From: Albidovulum litorale
GTDB lineage: Bacteria > Pseudomonadota > Alphaproteobacteria > Rhodobacterales > Rhodobacteraceae
Direction: 5' to 3'
Assembly: GCF_025751495.1 (NCBI RefSeq)
Contig: NZ_JAOWKZ010000003.1
Span: 558,001-622,000 of the forward strand
Length of the DNA stretch: 64,000 nt
In this document: in pieces, positions 55,200 through 64,000 of the stretch
How the letters are laid out: the number at the start of each line of letters is the position of its first letter
Position numbering within the stretch: the stretch's first letter is position 1
Made by a program: the position numbers and the translations under genes
The notes under the pieces: model-generated
Database searches by the model: none
Told to the model about the DNA's origin: nothing
Seen by the model: the letters and a program-made list of their open reading frames with translations, nothing else

Positions 55200-57731
55200 T
55201 TTCGAATTTTGCCGATCGAGAAGAGCAAAATGGGCCGCTGCGAGACGCGCCACAGGCACCCGGAACGGCGAGCAGGAGACGTAGTCGAAGCCCAGCCTGC
55301 GACAAAATGCAATAGAGGCGGGGTTGCCGCCATGCTCTCCGCAGACCGAAAGCGTCACATCTTGTCGTATTTCGCGCCCGCGAGCAGAGCCCATAAGCAA
55401 GAGTTCGCCGACGCCATCCTCGTCCAGAACGTGGAAAGGATCCTCTGGGTAGACCCCCTGCTGCACGTAGTCGCTCATAAAGCGACCGGCATCATCGCGC
55501 GACAGGCCGTAGGTCATCTGCGTGAGGTCATTGGTACCGAACGACAGGAAAGCCGCGTGCTGCGCGATCTCGCCTGCGCGCAAAGCCGCGCGTGGGGTTT
55601 CCACCATCACGCCAAGCCGGTAGTCGAAATCGGCGGCGGTCGCGGTCCGCACAGCAGCGGCAACAGCGTCGACCCGCATCTTGACCAGTTCAACCTCGCG
55701 CTTGGCCGAGACGAGCGGGATCATCACCTCGGGCACCACCGCCGCACCGCGTTTCGACGCCTCGACCGTGGCCTCGAAAATCGCACGAGCTTGCATCTCA
55801 TAGATCTCGGGCACGGTCACGCCGATGCGAACGCCGCGCAGGCCGAGCATCGGGTTGAATTCCGATAGCGCCTCCACCCGGCGCATCACTTCCGACAGCG
55901 GCCGGTCGAGCGCCTCGGCCAGTTCGCGCATTCCCTCGCGGTCCTGCGGCAGGAACTCGTGCAGGGGAGGGTCGAAAAGCCGGATGCAGACCGGCAATCC
56001 CGCCATGATATCGAAAAGCGCGATGAAATCGGCCCGCTGCATCGGCAGAAGCAGATCCAGCGCGACCTTCCGGTCCTTCGCCGTGTCGGCAAAGATCATC
56101 TCGCGCATCACCGTCAGACGGTCCTCGTCGAAGAACATGTGCTCGGTCCGGCAAAGACCGATCCCCTCGGCCTCGAACATCCGTGCCGTGCGGGCATCAT
56201 CGGGCGTGTCAGCGTTGGCGCGAACACCGATGTCGCGCACATTGTCCGCCCAGTGCAGCAGCGTCGTGAACCATTCGTCGAGCGCGGGTTCCAACATCTC
56301 TGCCTGACCGGCCAGAACATCGCCCGTCGTGCCGTCAACGGTGATCACATCGCCTTCGCGGAAGCTGCGGCCATCCTTTGTCTTCAGAACCTTGTCGCGC
56401 TGATTGATGTCTATCTCAGACGCCCCGACAATGCAGGGCAGGCCCAGCCCACGCGCGATCACGGCGGCATGGCTGGTTACCCCGCCACGCTCGGTCAGGA
56501 CGGCAACGGCGGCATGCATGCCGCGAATGTCCTCGGGCGAGGTCTCGCGCCGGACAAGAATGCAGCGTTCGTCCCGCGCCGCCGAGGCCTGAGCATCGGC
56601 CGAGGTGAAGACCAGGCGCCCCGACGCACCACCGGGACTGGCTGCGATACCGCGGGCAATCCGGTCGCGCGGCGCGCGCGGATCGACCTGATAGTGCAGC
56701 AGTTCGGATATCGCGCGCGGCTCCACCCTCAGGATCGCTTCTTCGCGGTTGATGATCTTGTTCTTCGCCAGAGTCACGGCAATCCGCACGCTTGCTCGCG
56801 CCGAACGCTGGACCCGCACCGCGTCAATCACCTTCAGCGCGCCGTTTTCAAGCGCGAATTCGATCTGCATCTCTTCGCGCAGCTTCCGGCGACAGATCTG
56901 GCAATGTTCCTGCAGGGCGGCAAAGACCTCGGGCGCCGCCTCTTCCAGCGAATGGCCACGCTTGTCCTTAACCAGATAAAGGGTTTCCTCCGCCTTGCGG
57001 TTGGCCGGTTTCAGCCCCCGGAACCGGCCCGTGACCTGCGGTGCGCCGGTCACAGGTTCAATGAGCTGGATCGTGCCGCGCCCAGACAGGCCGGGACCGA
57101 AGGCCTGCGCCATTTCCTGAACGACCAGCCCGAGTGGCGCATCCGCAGGCGCCCCCTTAGCCTCGCGCAGAAGCCGGGCCGTCGTGCCTTCCCAGGCCCG
57201 CGCCATGGACCGCATCACCTCGGTGAATTGCTGGGCAGGGGATTGCGGGAATTCCTCGTCCATCTCGGCTTCATAGGCCGCGAGCGCGGCGGCCAGCGCC
57301 TCGGCCGATGGCTCGGCGGTGAACATGTCGGGATCAAGCCGCGCCACATGGATCGCATAGGACTGCACAAAACCCAGATAGGTCGCATCGGCGAAGGCCT
57401 GCCCGTGGTCGCGAGCAAGCTGGGCATGTTTATCGCCATTCATGCCGACGTTCAGGACCGTGTTCGGCCCGCCCCAGTCGGGATTGCCCGGCGAAGGCCG
57501 GATCGAGACGAGCACACCATCGAAACGCGCGGCGATACCGCCAATATCCGGCATCTGCCCGGCAGCGATGGCGCGCACCGTGTCGCAGGGCAAGGCCACG
57601 GTCTTTGGAACCGGCAGATCAAGACGGATCAATCGCTGCAGGCATTTCGCCCGCCAGCCGTGACGTGCCGGGTCAATCGCCGCAGACGGCGTGACCTCGG
57701 TATACTGGGTGAAATCGCTATGCTTCTGCAC
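55188..57731 (-). CDS. Pyruvate phosphate dikinase-like PEP-utilising enzyme
   Basis: This 847-residue protein interconverts pyruvate, ATP and phosphate with phosphoenolpyruvate, AMP and pyrophosphate if it is a true PPDK. The swivelling-domain histidine H421 lies in GGVTSHAAVIARGLGLPCIVG, and the PEP domain has LCRTEHMFF, FGTNDLTQMTYGLSRDD and CGEHGGNPASIAFC near the end. The ATP-grasp half has PNTVLNVGMN. The N-terminus is shorter and different from typical PPDK: the usual opening glycine-rich stretch is missing. The start is uncertain between GTG codons at 57731 (AAAGG upstream) and 57779. The tail NSKKYQ is encoded by unusually AT-rich DNA. Confidence 0.85.
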   Translation of the reverse strand: MQKHSDFTQYTEVTPSAAIDPARHGWRAKCLQRLIRLDLPVPKTVALPCDTVRAIAAGQMPDIGGIAARFDGVLVSIRPSPGNPDWGGPNTVLNVGMNGDKHAQLARDHGQAFADATYLGFVQSYAIHVARLDPDMFTAEPSAEALAAALAAYEAEMDEEFPQSPAQQFTEVMRSMARAWEGTTARLLREAKGAPADAPLGLVVQEMAQAFGPGLSGRGTIQLIEPVTGAPQVTGRFRGLKPANRKAEETLYLVKDKRGHSLEEAAPEVFAALQEHCQICRRKLREEMQIEFALENGALKVIDAVRVQRSARASVRIAVTLAKNKIINREEAILRVEPRAISELLHYQVDPRAPRDRIARGIAASPGGASGRLVFTSADAQASAARDERCILVRRETSPEDIRGMHAAVAVLTERGGVTSHAAVIARGLGLPCIVGASEIDINQRDKVLKTKDGRSFREGDVITVDGTTGDVLAGQAEMLEPALDEWFTTLLHWADNVRDIGVRANADTPDDARTARMFEAEGIGLCRTEHMFFDEDRLTVMREMIFADTAKDRKVALDLLLPMQRADFIALFDIMAGLPVCIRLFDPPLHEFLPQDREGMRELAEALDRPLSEVMRRVEALSEFNPMLGLRGVRIGVTVPEIYEMQARAIFEATVEASKRGAAVVPEVMIPLVSAKREVELVKMRVDAVAAAVRTATAADFDYRLGVMVETPRAALRAGEIAQHAAFLSFGTNDLTQMTYGLSRDDAGRFMSDYVQQGVYPEDPFHVLDEDGVGELLLMGSARGREIRQDVTLSVCGEHGGNPASIAFCRRLGFDYVSCSPFRVPVARLAAAHFALLDRQNSKKYQ

Positions 57732-57882
57732 TGCGGCAACCTTTCTTCGCGCCGCAGAATAGCGCCGATCCGTTGGCACGCAAGCAAAAGCGCCGCAACC
57801 GGCCTGTGGCGTGACGCCCCGGCGTCCCGGCTTGCACGCCGCCCTTCATTGCGCCATGACTGGCGCGAGACAGGAGACGATC

Positions 57883-58950
57883 ATGGCATTGCCGATCCGG
57901 AAGCAGGCGACATATTGGGGCATCGCGGCGGGCGTGTTCTTTGCTGCGCTCTGGGGGCTCGGCAATGTGATTCTGCCCTTCCTCGTCGGCGGCGCCATCG
58001 CCTATTTCCTCGACCCGGTTGCCGACAGGCTGGAACGCGCAGGCCTCAGCCGAACGGCGGCAACCTCGGTCATATCGGTAGGTGCACTTCTTATCTTTGT
58101 CCTTCTGTCGCTGCTCATCGTCCCGATGCTGGTGCGCCAGCTTGTCGGCCTCGTGAACGCGGCGCCGACGATCTTCGGCGAATTGCAGGGCTTCCTGACC
58201 GCGAAGTTCCCCTCGTTGATGGATGAACAAAGTGCCCTGCGCGACGCGCTGAACGGTATCGGCAAGACCATTCAGGCGCGGGGCGGTGAACTGGCGCAGG
58301 GCCTTCTGACCTCCGCCCTGTCGGTCATCAACGCCATCGTCTTCATCGTTGTGGTGCCGGTCGTCGCCTTCTACCTGCTTCTCGACTGGGACAACATGGT
58401 CGCCAAGCTCGACAGCTGGCTGCCGCGCGACCACAAGGAAACGATCCGCACCATTGCCCGCGACATCGACCGGGTGCTGGCGGGCTTCGTGCGCGGGCAG
58501 GTTTCGGTCTGCATGGCGCTTGGGACCTTTTACGCCGTCGCGCTGATGATCGCCGGGCTCGATTTCGGGCTGATCGTCGGGGCCATCGCCGGGCTCATCA
58601 CCTTCATACCCTATGTCGGCGCGCTGATCGGCGGCGCGCTCGCCATCGGGCTGGCGCTCTTCCAGTTCTGGGGCGACTGGCTGTCGATCGGCATCATCGC
58701 TGCGATCTTCGCCGCGGGCCAATTCCTTGAAGGCAATGTCATCACGCCGCGCTTTGTCGGCAAATCCGTGGGCCTGCACCCGGTCTGGCTGCTGTTCGCC
58801 CTCTCGGCCTTCGGCACCGTTTTCGGGTTCGTCGGTATGCTGGTCGCCGTTCCGGTCGCTGCCGCCATCGGTGTGCTGGCGCGGTTCGGTATCGGCCGGT
58901 ATCTTGACAGCCGCCTCTATCAGGGCCTTGCCGGGCGGGACGAGGAATAA
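57883..58950 (+). CDS. AI-2E family transporter (PerM/YfgO-like permease)
   Basis: This 355-residue membrane protein has about eight segments and the family pattern GGAIAYFLDPVADRLERAGLSR, a central soluble stretch, GFVRGQVSVCMALGTFYAVALMIAGLDF and IPYVGALIGG near residue 245, then EGNVITPRFVGKSVGLHPVWLLFAL. Members are annotated as exporters of autoinducer-2 or other small molecules, with limited proof. The start at 57883 follows CAGGAG. It is directly adjacent (no gap) to hdaA, the same pairing seen between perM and hda in E. coli. Confidence 0.9.
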   Translation: MALPIRKQATYWGIAAGVFFAALWGLGNVILPFLVGGAIAYFLDPVADRLERAGLSRTAATSVISVGALLIFVLLSLLIVPMLVRQLVGLVNAAPTIFGELQGFLTAKFPSLMDEQSALRDALNGIGKTIQARGGELAQGLLTSALSVINAIVFIVVVPVVAFYLLLDWDNMVAKLDSWLPRDHKETIRTIARDIDRVLAGFVRGQVSVCMALGTFYAVALMIAGLDFGLIVGAIAGLITFIPYVGALIGGALAIGLALFQFWGDWLSIGIIAAIFAAGQFLEGNVITPRFVGKSVGLHPVWLLFALSAFGTVFGFVGMLVAVPVAAAIGVLARFGIGRYLDSRLYQGLAGRDEE

Positions 58951-59625
58951 ATGCCACGCCAGCTTGCCTTCGACCTGCCGGTGCGCCCCGCACTGGGACG
59001 CGAGGACTTCTTCGTCTCACCCGCAAATGAACTGGCACTGGCCGCACTCGATGCGGGCGGCTGGCCGCAGGGCAAGATGCTGCTTCTCGGGCCCGAAGGC
59101 GCGGGCAAGAGCCATCTGGCGCAGGTGTGGGCGGGCGATACCGGCGCACAGGTTATCGCGGCCCGTGACATTACCGCCCTGCCCCTGCCCGAACCCGGAC
59201 CGATGGTGGTCGAGGATGCCGACCGCATCGCGGGCGACCGTGAGGCGGAAACCGCGATCTTTCACCTGCACAACCATCTGTTGGCCGCAGACGCGCCCCT
59301 GCTGCTGACCGCCCGGCGCGGCGCGACGCATTGGGGCCTGACCCTGCCGGATCTAAAAAGCCGGATGGAGGCGACCGCCACCGCCGAGCTTATGCCACCC
59401 GATGACGCGCTGCTCGCCGCGGTCTGCCTGAAACTCTTCGCCGACCGCCAGCTTCAGGTGACCCCTGCCCTGATCCAATGGCTCGTCCGCCGCATCGACC
59501 GGTCCTTCGCGGCTGCGCGGGCCGCCGTCGCCGCGCTCGACGCCGCGGCACTTCAGCGCGGACGGCCCGTGACGCGAGCCCTGGCGGCCGAGGTGCTGGA
59601 CACCGCGCCGCACGACGACGCATGA
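58951..59625 (+). CDS. hdaA: DnaA regulatory inactivator HdaA
   Basis: This 224-residue DnaA-related AAA+ protein would stimulate hydrolysis of DnaA-bound ATP after initiation. It has Walker [11 protein letters not shown] near residue 48, a Walker B-type VVEDADRI, and lacks the DNA-binding domain of DnaA. The N-terminal QLAFDLPV fits the beta-clamp-binding motif of Hda proteins. It starts immediately after the permease gene and its stop overlaps the ppk start codon (ATGATG), so replication control is co-translated with polyphosphate metabolism. Confidence 0.9.
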   Translation: MPRQLAFDLPVRPALGREDFFVSPANELALAALDAGGWPQGKMLLLGPEGAGKSHLAQVWAGDTGAQVIAARDITALPLPEPGPMVVEDADRIAGDREAETAIFHLHNHLLAADAPLLLTARRGATHWGLTLPDLKSRMEATATAELMPPDDALLAAVCLKLFADRQLQVTPALIQWLVRRIDRSFAAARAAVAALDAAALQRGRPVTRALAAEVLDTAPHDDA

Positions 59626-61829
59626 TGCGTCACGAAAGCGTCACATATCACGATCATAAGCCCCGCATGACACAGGCAGATTTCCTCAAGGCCCCCTTCC
59701 CCAAACCGGTCACCCTGCCTGAGGCGGACCTTACCGGCCCGAAACGCTTCTTCAACCGCGAACTGAGCTGGCTGGCGTTCAACTGGCGGGTTCTGGACGA
59801 GGCGCGCAATCCCCGCGTGCCTTTGCTGGAGCGGCTCAGGTTCCTGTCGATCTCGGCCACCAACCTTGATGAATTCTACACGGTCCGCGTGGCGGGCCTG
59901 CGCGAACTGGTGCGGGCGGGCAATTCGATGCATTCGGATGACGGCCTCAGCCCCGCCGAGCAGCTTCAGCTGATCAACGCCGATGCGCGCCGCCTGATGA
60001 CGATGCAGCAGACGGTGTGGAACAAATTGCGGAAGGAGTTGGACGCCGAGGGGATCGTCCTGCTGACCCGGTCGAAGTTGACGAAGAAGGATGAGGCGTT
60101 CCTTTCCGACTACTTCCTCAATAAGGTCTTTCCAGTCCTATCGCCGCTGGCCATCGACCCGGCCCATCCCTTCCCGTTCATCCCCAATACCGGCTTCTGC
60201 CTCGCGTTGGAGCTTGAACGCGACAAGGGCAAGCGGCACCTGCAGGCGCTTCTGCCGATCCCGCAACAGATCGCCCGCTTTGTCGCCATGCCGGGCGGCA
60301 AGAGGTTCCTGCCGATGGAGGAACTGCTGCTCCTCCATCTGAACTCGCTCTTCCCCGGCTATGTCGATACCGGCCACTGCGCCTTCCGGGTGCTTCGAGA
60401 CAGCGATATCGAGGTCGAGGATGAGGCCGAAGACCTCGTGCGCGAGTTCGAGACCGCGCTGAAACGCCGCCGCCGGGGTCAGGTGATCCGGCTGAAGATG
60501 ACGGCTGGTGCGCCCGAAGCGCTGCGCGCGCTGATCATGGAGGAACTGGCCGTCACGCCGGACGAGGTCGTGGAGGTCAAGGGCATGGTCGGCATGGCTG
60601 ACCTGAAGGAACTGGTGCTCGACAGCCGCCGTGACCTGCAATGGTCCTCCTTCACGCCCCGCGTGCCGGAACGGGTGCAGGACCATGACGGCGACATGTT
60701 CGCGGCGATCCGCCAGAAGGACATGCTTCTGCACCATCCTTACGAGACCTTTGACATGGTCATCCGCTTCCTCTCTCAGGCGGCGGCGGACCCGAATGTG
60801 CTGGCGATCAAGCAGACGCTCTACCGGACATCACAGGACAGCCCCATCGTCTCGGCGCTCTGCGAGGCGGCGGAGGCCGGGAAATCCGTCACCGCGCTCG
60901 TGGAACTGAAGGCGCGGTTCGATGAGGCCGCCAATATCCGCCAGTCGCGGCGGCTGGAACGCGCGGGCGCCCATGTCGTCTATGGCTTCATCAACTACAA
61001 GACCCATGCCAAGATCTCGACCGTGGTGCGGCGCGAGGGCGAGAACCTCGTGACCTATACCCACTACGGCACCGGCAACTATCACCCGATCACCGCACGC
61101 ATCTATACCGACCTCAGTTTCTTCACCTGTGATACCTCCCTTGGCCGCGATGCGACCAAGGTCTTCAATTACCTCTCCGGTTATGTGCAACCCGAGGGGC
61201 TGGAGAATATCGCGATCTCGCCGATCAGCCTGAAGCCACGGCTTCTGGAGATGATCGCGGCGGAGGCAGAGCATGCCCGTCAGGGGAAGCCGGCGGCGAT
61301 CTGGGCCAAGATGAATTCGCTCATCGAATCCGACATGGTCGACGCGCTCTATGCCGCCTCTCAAGCCGGTGTGAAGATCGAACTTGTGGTGCGCGGTATT
61401 TGCGGCGTGCGGCCCGGCATCAAGGGGCTATCCGAGAATATCCGCGTCAAATCCATCGTCGGCCGGTTCCTTGAACACAGCCGGATCGTCTGTTTCGGCA
61501 ACGGCCATGGCCTGCCCTCGAAACACGCCCGCGTCTTCTTTTCCTCTGCAGACTGGATGGGCCGCAACCTCAACCGCCGGGTCGAAACGCTGGTCGAAGC
61601 GACGAACCCCACCGTGAAGGCGCAGATCGTCAGCCAGATCATGGCGGCAAACCTTGCGGATGAGGCGCAAAGCTGGGTCCTGCAGCCCGACGGGCGCTAT
61701 ATCCGCGACCTGCCTGAAGGGCGCGATGATCTCTTCAACTGCCACCGGTTCTTCATGGAAAACCCCTCGCTATCGGGCCGCGGCTCGGCGGGGGCGAAGG
61801 ACGTGCCGAAACTCGCCCATGCCGATTGA
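59622..61829 (+). CDS. ppk1: Polyphosphate kinase 1
   Basis: This 735-residue enzyme makes polyphosphate from ATP. Features in order: [19 protein letters not shown] and the [19 protein letters not shown] stretch at the N-terminus, then two phospholipase-D-like domains with the autophosphorylated His462 in NYKTHAKIS and the second histidine His619 in RFLEHSRIV, and GRNLNRRVE near the end. I use the ATG at 59622, overlapping the hdaA stop; alternatives are 59625 and 59667. It is followed after 10 bases by a ppx gene. Confidence 0.95.
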   Translation: MMRHESVTYHDHKPRMTQADFLKAPFPKPVTLPEADLTGPKRFFNRELSWLAFNWRVLDEARNPRVPLLERLRFLSISATNLDEFYTVRVAGLRELVRAGNSMHSDDGLSPAEQLQLINADARRLMTMQQTVWNKLRKELDAEGIVLLTRSKLTKKDEAFLSDYFLNKVFPVLSPLAIDPAHPFPFIPNTGFCLALELERDKGKRHLQALLPIPQQIARFVAMPGGKRFLPMEELLLLHLNSLFPGYVDTGHCAFRVLRDSDIEVEDEAEDLVREFETALKRRRRGQVIRLKMTAGAPEALRALIMEELAVTPDEVVEVKGMVGMADLKELVLDSRRDLQWSSFTPRVPERVQDHDGDMFAAIRQKDMLLHHPYETFDMVIRFLSQAAADPNVLAIKQTLYRTSQDSPIVSALCEAAEAGKSVTALVELKARFDEAANIRQSRRLERAGAHVVYGFINYKTHAKISTVVRREGENLVTYTHYGTGNYHPITARIYTDLSFFTCDTSLGRDATKVFNYLSGYVQPEGLENIAISPISLKPRLLEMIAAEAEHARQGKPAAIWAKMNSLIESDMVDALYAASQAGVKIELVVRGICGVRPGIKGLSENIRVKSIVGRFLEHSRIVCFGNGHGLPSKHARVFFSSADWMGRNLNRRVETLVEATNPTVKAQIVSQIMAANLADEAQSWVLQPDGRYIRDLPEGRDDLFNCHRFFMENPSLSGRGSAGAKDVPKLAHAD

Positions 61830-61839
61830 GGATCTCCGG

Positions 61840-63441
61840 ATGCCTGCCAGCACCGCCAAGAAAAAACCGACGAGCCGCGAGAAGAAGAAGGAAAAGGTCG
61901 CCAAGGCCCGGTCGCTCGCCGAGGATTCAGGCCCCTTCGGCAAACCGTTGTTCGACGACCCCTCCGCCCGCGCGCTGGAACGGGTCGGCGTGGTCGATGT
62001 CGGCTCAAACTCCGTCCGTCTCGTTGTTTTCGACGGTGCGGCCCGCAGCCCGGCCTATTTCTACAACGAAAAGATCATGGCGGGCCTCGGTCAGGGGCTG
62101 GCCGAAACCGGACGGCTGAACCCGACCGGCCGCGCAAGGGCGCTTGCGGCGTTGAAGCGTTTCGCGGCGCTTGCGAAGGGCATGGACCTGCCGTCCCTGT
62201 CCTGCGTCGCCACGGCGGCAGTGCGCGAAGCCGAGGACGGATCGGAATTTCAGGCCGAGGTGGAGCGCGAGACCGGGCTGAAGCTCTGGGTCATCGACGG
62301 GCTGGAAGAAGCGCGGCTGTCGGCGCAGGGCGTTCTGCTCGGCTGGCCCGAGGCTGAAGGCATAGTCTGCGATATCGGCGGCAACTCGATGGAACTGGCG
62401 GAGGTTTCCGGCGGCAAGGTCGGTCGCCGCGTCACCTCGCCCCTCGGCCCCTTCCGGCTGCAACAGATCAAGGGCGGTAAGAAGGGCCTACAGGCCTATA
62501 TCAAGGAAACGGTGGAGAAACTCGCGGCCGAAATCGGCACGGGACACGAACGCATCTATCTGGTCGGCGGGTCATGGCGGGCGATCGCAAGGCTAGACAT
62601 GGAGCACCGGGCCTATCCGATGACGGTTCTGCACGAATACCGGATGAAACCGCAGGCGCTCTTGCAGACGCTGCACTGGATCGGCGAAAGCGACATGAAC
62701 GATCTGAGGGCGAAAACCGGCACATCGGCGGCCCGGATGGAGCTGGTGCCACTTGCCACACAGGTGCTGCGCCAGCTCGTGCTGACCTTCCGCCCAAAAG
62801 AGATCGACGTGTCCTCTTATGGCATCCGTGAGGGGCTTCTCTACGAGCAGATGCCCGAGCGGCTGCGCATGCGCGATCCGCTGATCGAGGCCTGCCGCCA
62901 CGCCGAACGCACGATGGCGCGGATGCCGGGGTTCGGCAAGAAACTCTACCAGTTCCTGCTGCCGCTTTACGCCAGCGAAAGCTTTCAGAAACTGCGCATG
63001 ATCCGAGCCGCCTGCCTTCTGCACGACACAACCTGGCGGGCGCATCCGGATTACCGGGCCGAGGTCTGCTTCGACAACGCCACCCGCGCCAATCTCGGCG
63101 GGCTCAGCCATCCGGAGCGGGTCTTCCTCGGCCTGTCGCTCCTGCACCGCTACAAGAACTCGCGGGCGGGATCGCGGATGGAACCGCTCTTTGGCCTGCT
63201 GAGCGAGGCGCAGATCAAGGAAGCGGAAGTGCTGGGCAAGGCAATGCGCTTTGGCGCGATGTTCGCCGTGAAGTCGCCCGAAGAGGCCGGCGAACTCGTC
63301 TGGCGGCCGAAGAAAAAGGTTTTGGAACTCAGGCTCAACGCCCATTCCGAGGCACTGTTCGGCGAGGTGGCACAGGCGCGGTTCGGATCCTTGGCCGATG
63401 CGCTGGGGGCAGAGGCCATCGTGACGAACGTCGCCATCTGA
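61840..63441 (+). CDS. ppx: Exopolyphosphatase / guanosine pentaphosphate phosphatase family protein
   Basis: This 533-residue Ppx/GppA phosphatase breaks down polyphosphate from its ends, or removes a phosphate from pppGpp. The ASKHA motifs are VGVVDVGSNSVRLVVFDG near residue 49 and VCDIGGNSMELAEVSGG near 175, with the later C-terminal helical domain. A lysine-rich leader of about 20 residues (KKKPTSREKKKEKVAKAR) precedes the fold. The ATG at 61840 is favoured by GAGGA eight bases upstream; an earlier ATG at 61819 overlaps ppk. A bidirectional hairpin follows. Confidence 0.93.
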   Translation: MPASTAKKKPTSREKKKEKVAKARSLAEDSGPFGKPLFDDPSARALERVGVVDVGSNSVRLVVFDGAARSPAYFYNEKIMAGLGQGLAETGRLNPTGRARALAALKRFAALAKGMDLPSLSCVATAAVREAEDGSEFQAEVERETGLKLWVIDGLEEARLSAQGVLLGWPEAEGIVCDIGGNSMELAEVSGGKVGRRVTSPLGPFRLQQIKGGKKGLQAYIKETVEKLAAEIGTGHERIYLVGGSWRAIARLDMEHRAYPMTVLHEYRMKPQALLQTLHWIGESDMNDLRAKTGTSAARMELVPLATQVLRQLVLTFRPKEIDVSSYGIREGLLYEQMPERLRMRDPLIEACRHAERTMARMPGFGKKLYQFLLPLYASESFQKLRMIRAACLLHDTTWRAHPDYRAEVCFDNATRANLGGLSHPERVFLGLSLLHRYKNSRAGSRMEPLFGLLSEAQIKEAEVLGKAMRFGAMFAVKSPEEAGELVWRPKKKVLELRLNAHSEALFGEVAQARFGSLADALGAEAIVTNVAI

Positions 63442-63456
63442 TCTTCGGCGGGGTGA

Positions 63457-63481
63457 AAAAGCGGCACGCCGCACCGCTTTT
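63457..63481. terminator. Bidirectional terminator between ppx and the RTX gene
   Basis: AAAAGCGG (63457-63464) and CCGCTTTT (63474-63481) flank a nine-base loop; each arm supplies A or T tracts for both directions, fitting its place between convergent genes. Confidence 0.7.
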
Positions 63482-63511
63482 CCCTGTCGCAAACTGCGGC
63501 GCTTTGCGCCG

Positions 63512-64000
63512 TCAGCCGAACACGACATCGCTTGCGTCGATCAGCGAGGCATCGACGCCGGTCAGCACCACCGTGACATTGGCGAAGTGCAATACCGTAT
63601 CGCTGCCCTGCCCCGCCACCGTGATTCCGGTGACGTCCAGCACCCCGGCGGTGATCCGGATCAGGTCGGTGCCATCCTCGAAATCCGCAACAGTGTCATG
63701 GCCATCGCCGGTGGCAAAGACGAACTCATCCGCGCTGGCCCCACCGGTCAGCCAATCATTCCCGGCCCCGCCAGCAATTCTGTCCGCCCCGTCACCACCT
63801 GTGACCGTATCGTTGCCAGAGCCACCGTCGAGGATGTTCCCCGTGCCGCCGATCACGGTCAGGCTGTCATGCCCCGCGCCACCGTAAAGTTCAGAGAAAC
63901 CGCTGCTGCCCGCCTCGATCGTGGCGGTCATCTGGTCGTTGCCATTGCCGCCATCCAGAAGGTTATGGGCGACGGCACCGGCATAGGGATCGTCAAAGGC
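63512..64000 (-). CDS. RTX-type calcium-binding repeat protein (partial, C-terminal part)
   Basis: The last 162 residues of a secreted protein are present; the frame continues past the right edge without a start. It contains glycine- and aspartate-rich nonapeptide repeats of the hemolysin type (LDGGNGNDQ, LDGGSGNDTVTGGDGADRIAGGAGNDWLTGG-like, spanning about 60 residues) that bind calcium and fold outside the cell after type I secretion, and ends with a beta-rich tail FADVTVVLTGVDASLIDASDVVFG. The function of the missing N-terminal part cannot be known here. It is convergent with ppx. Confidence 0.85.
   Translation of the reverse strand, partial: AFDDPYAGAVAHNLLDGGNGNDQMTATIEAGSSGFSELYGGAGHDSLTVIGGTGNILDGGSGNDTVTGGDGADRIAGGAGNDWLTGGASADEFVFATGDGHDTVADFEDGTDLIRITAGVLDVTGITVAGQGSDTVLHFANVTVVLTGVDASLIDASDVVFG

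Noticed and set aside
55080-55200. A replication origin suggested by a DnaA box and AT-rich tandem repeat
   Set aside because: Only one consensus box is present, no cluster, and the AT-rich stretch is very short and partly coding.
55959-58226. A 755-codon plus-strand frame across the ppdK-like gene and the start of the permease
   Set aside because: No domain is seen and the minus-strand PPDK motifs are intact; it is a shadow frame.

Overview
The window is GC-rich, densely coding chromosomal DNA from an alphaproteobacterium, most likely a marine Rhodobacterales (Roseobacter-group) organism. The reasons are a cytochrome c550-type electron carrier beside an isolated ctaD, a dmdA-acuI operon for dimethylsulfoniopropionate (DMSP) demethylation, a perfect CtrA-type box, RTX repeats, and intergenic hairpin repeats of a kind I associate with this order. 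I see no rRNA, tRNA, insertion sequence, prophage or CRISPR. No stretch longer than 300 bases lacks a gene; the largest gaps are about 200-230 bases and are described below.

Layout. (1) 1-5.4 kb: the minus-strand operon pyrH-frr-uppS-cdsA-dxr (dxr cut by the edge) for nucleotide, translation, lipid and isoprenoid functions, then miaA and an AraC-type regulator. (2) 5.6-12 kb: a peptide/opine-type ABC importer (Tat-exported binding protein, two large permeases, a double ATPase), meeting a FemAB/GNAT-like gene. (3) 13-25.6 kb: glucokinase, then a chemotaxis cluster (STAS, cheY, cheA, cheW, an unknown 126-aa gene; on the other strand an MCP and cheB), then zwf-pgl-pgi with a perfect palindrome just upstream. 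(4) 25.7-31.3 kb: a fatty-acid hydroxylase/sterol desaturase homologue, then DUF2182-DUF1326-dmdA-acuI divergent from an FCD-type GntR regulator, with a near-perfect 23-bp palindrome between them. (5) 31.3-39.4 kb: cell-envelope proteins of unknown role, lipB, cytochrome c550, ctaD, DUF2244, two methyltransferases, yqeY. (6) 39.5-50.2 kb: carA, a CtrA-box-preceded glycosyltransferase with a c-di-GMP-type MshEN domain, a GntR regulator, a HAD nucleotidase, a ubiquinone-type hydroxylase, a methyltransferase and class V aminotransferase, two overlapping Lrp genes and ilvC. (7) 50.3-64 kb: an unknown membrane protein, folB-folP-glmM, a SleB-type cell wall hydrolase, a pyruvate phosphate dikinase-like gene, perM-hdaA-ppk-ppx, and the C-terminus of an RTX protein leaving the right edge.

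How the parts fit. glk, zwf, pgl and pgi turn glucose into 6-phosphogluconate; the absence of edd/eda here means the Entner-Doudoroff genes, if present, are elsewhere. The DMSP island is the strongest candidate for an incompletely described system: two cysteine-rich uncharacterised proteins lead the operon that demethylates DMSP and removes acryloyl-CoA, and a divergent regulator has a clear operator overlapping the operon's -35 hexamer. The MshEN-glycosyltransferase preceded by a CtrA box suggests cell-cycle- and c-di-GMP-controlled surface polysaccharide. All functions are assigned by reading motifs and context; no database search was run.
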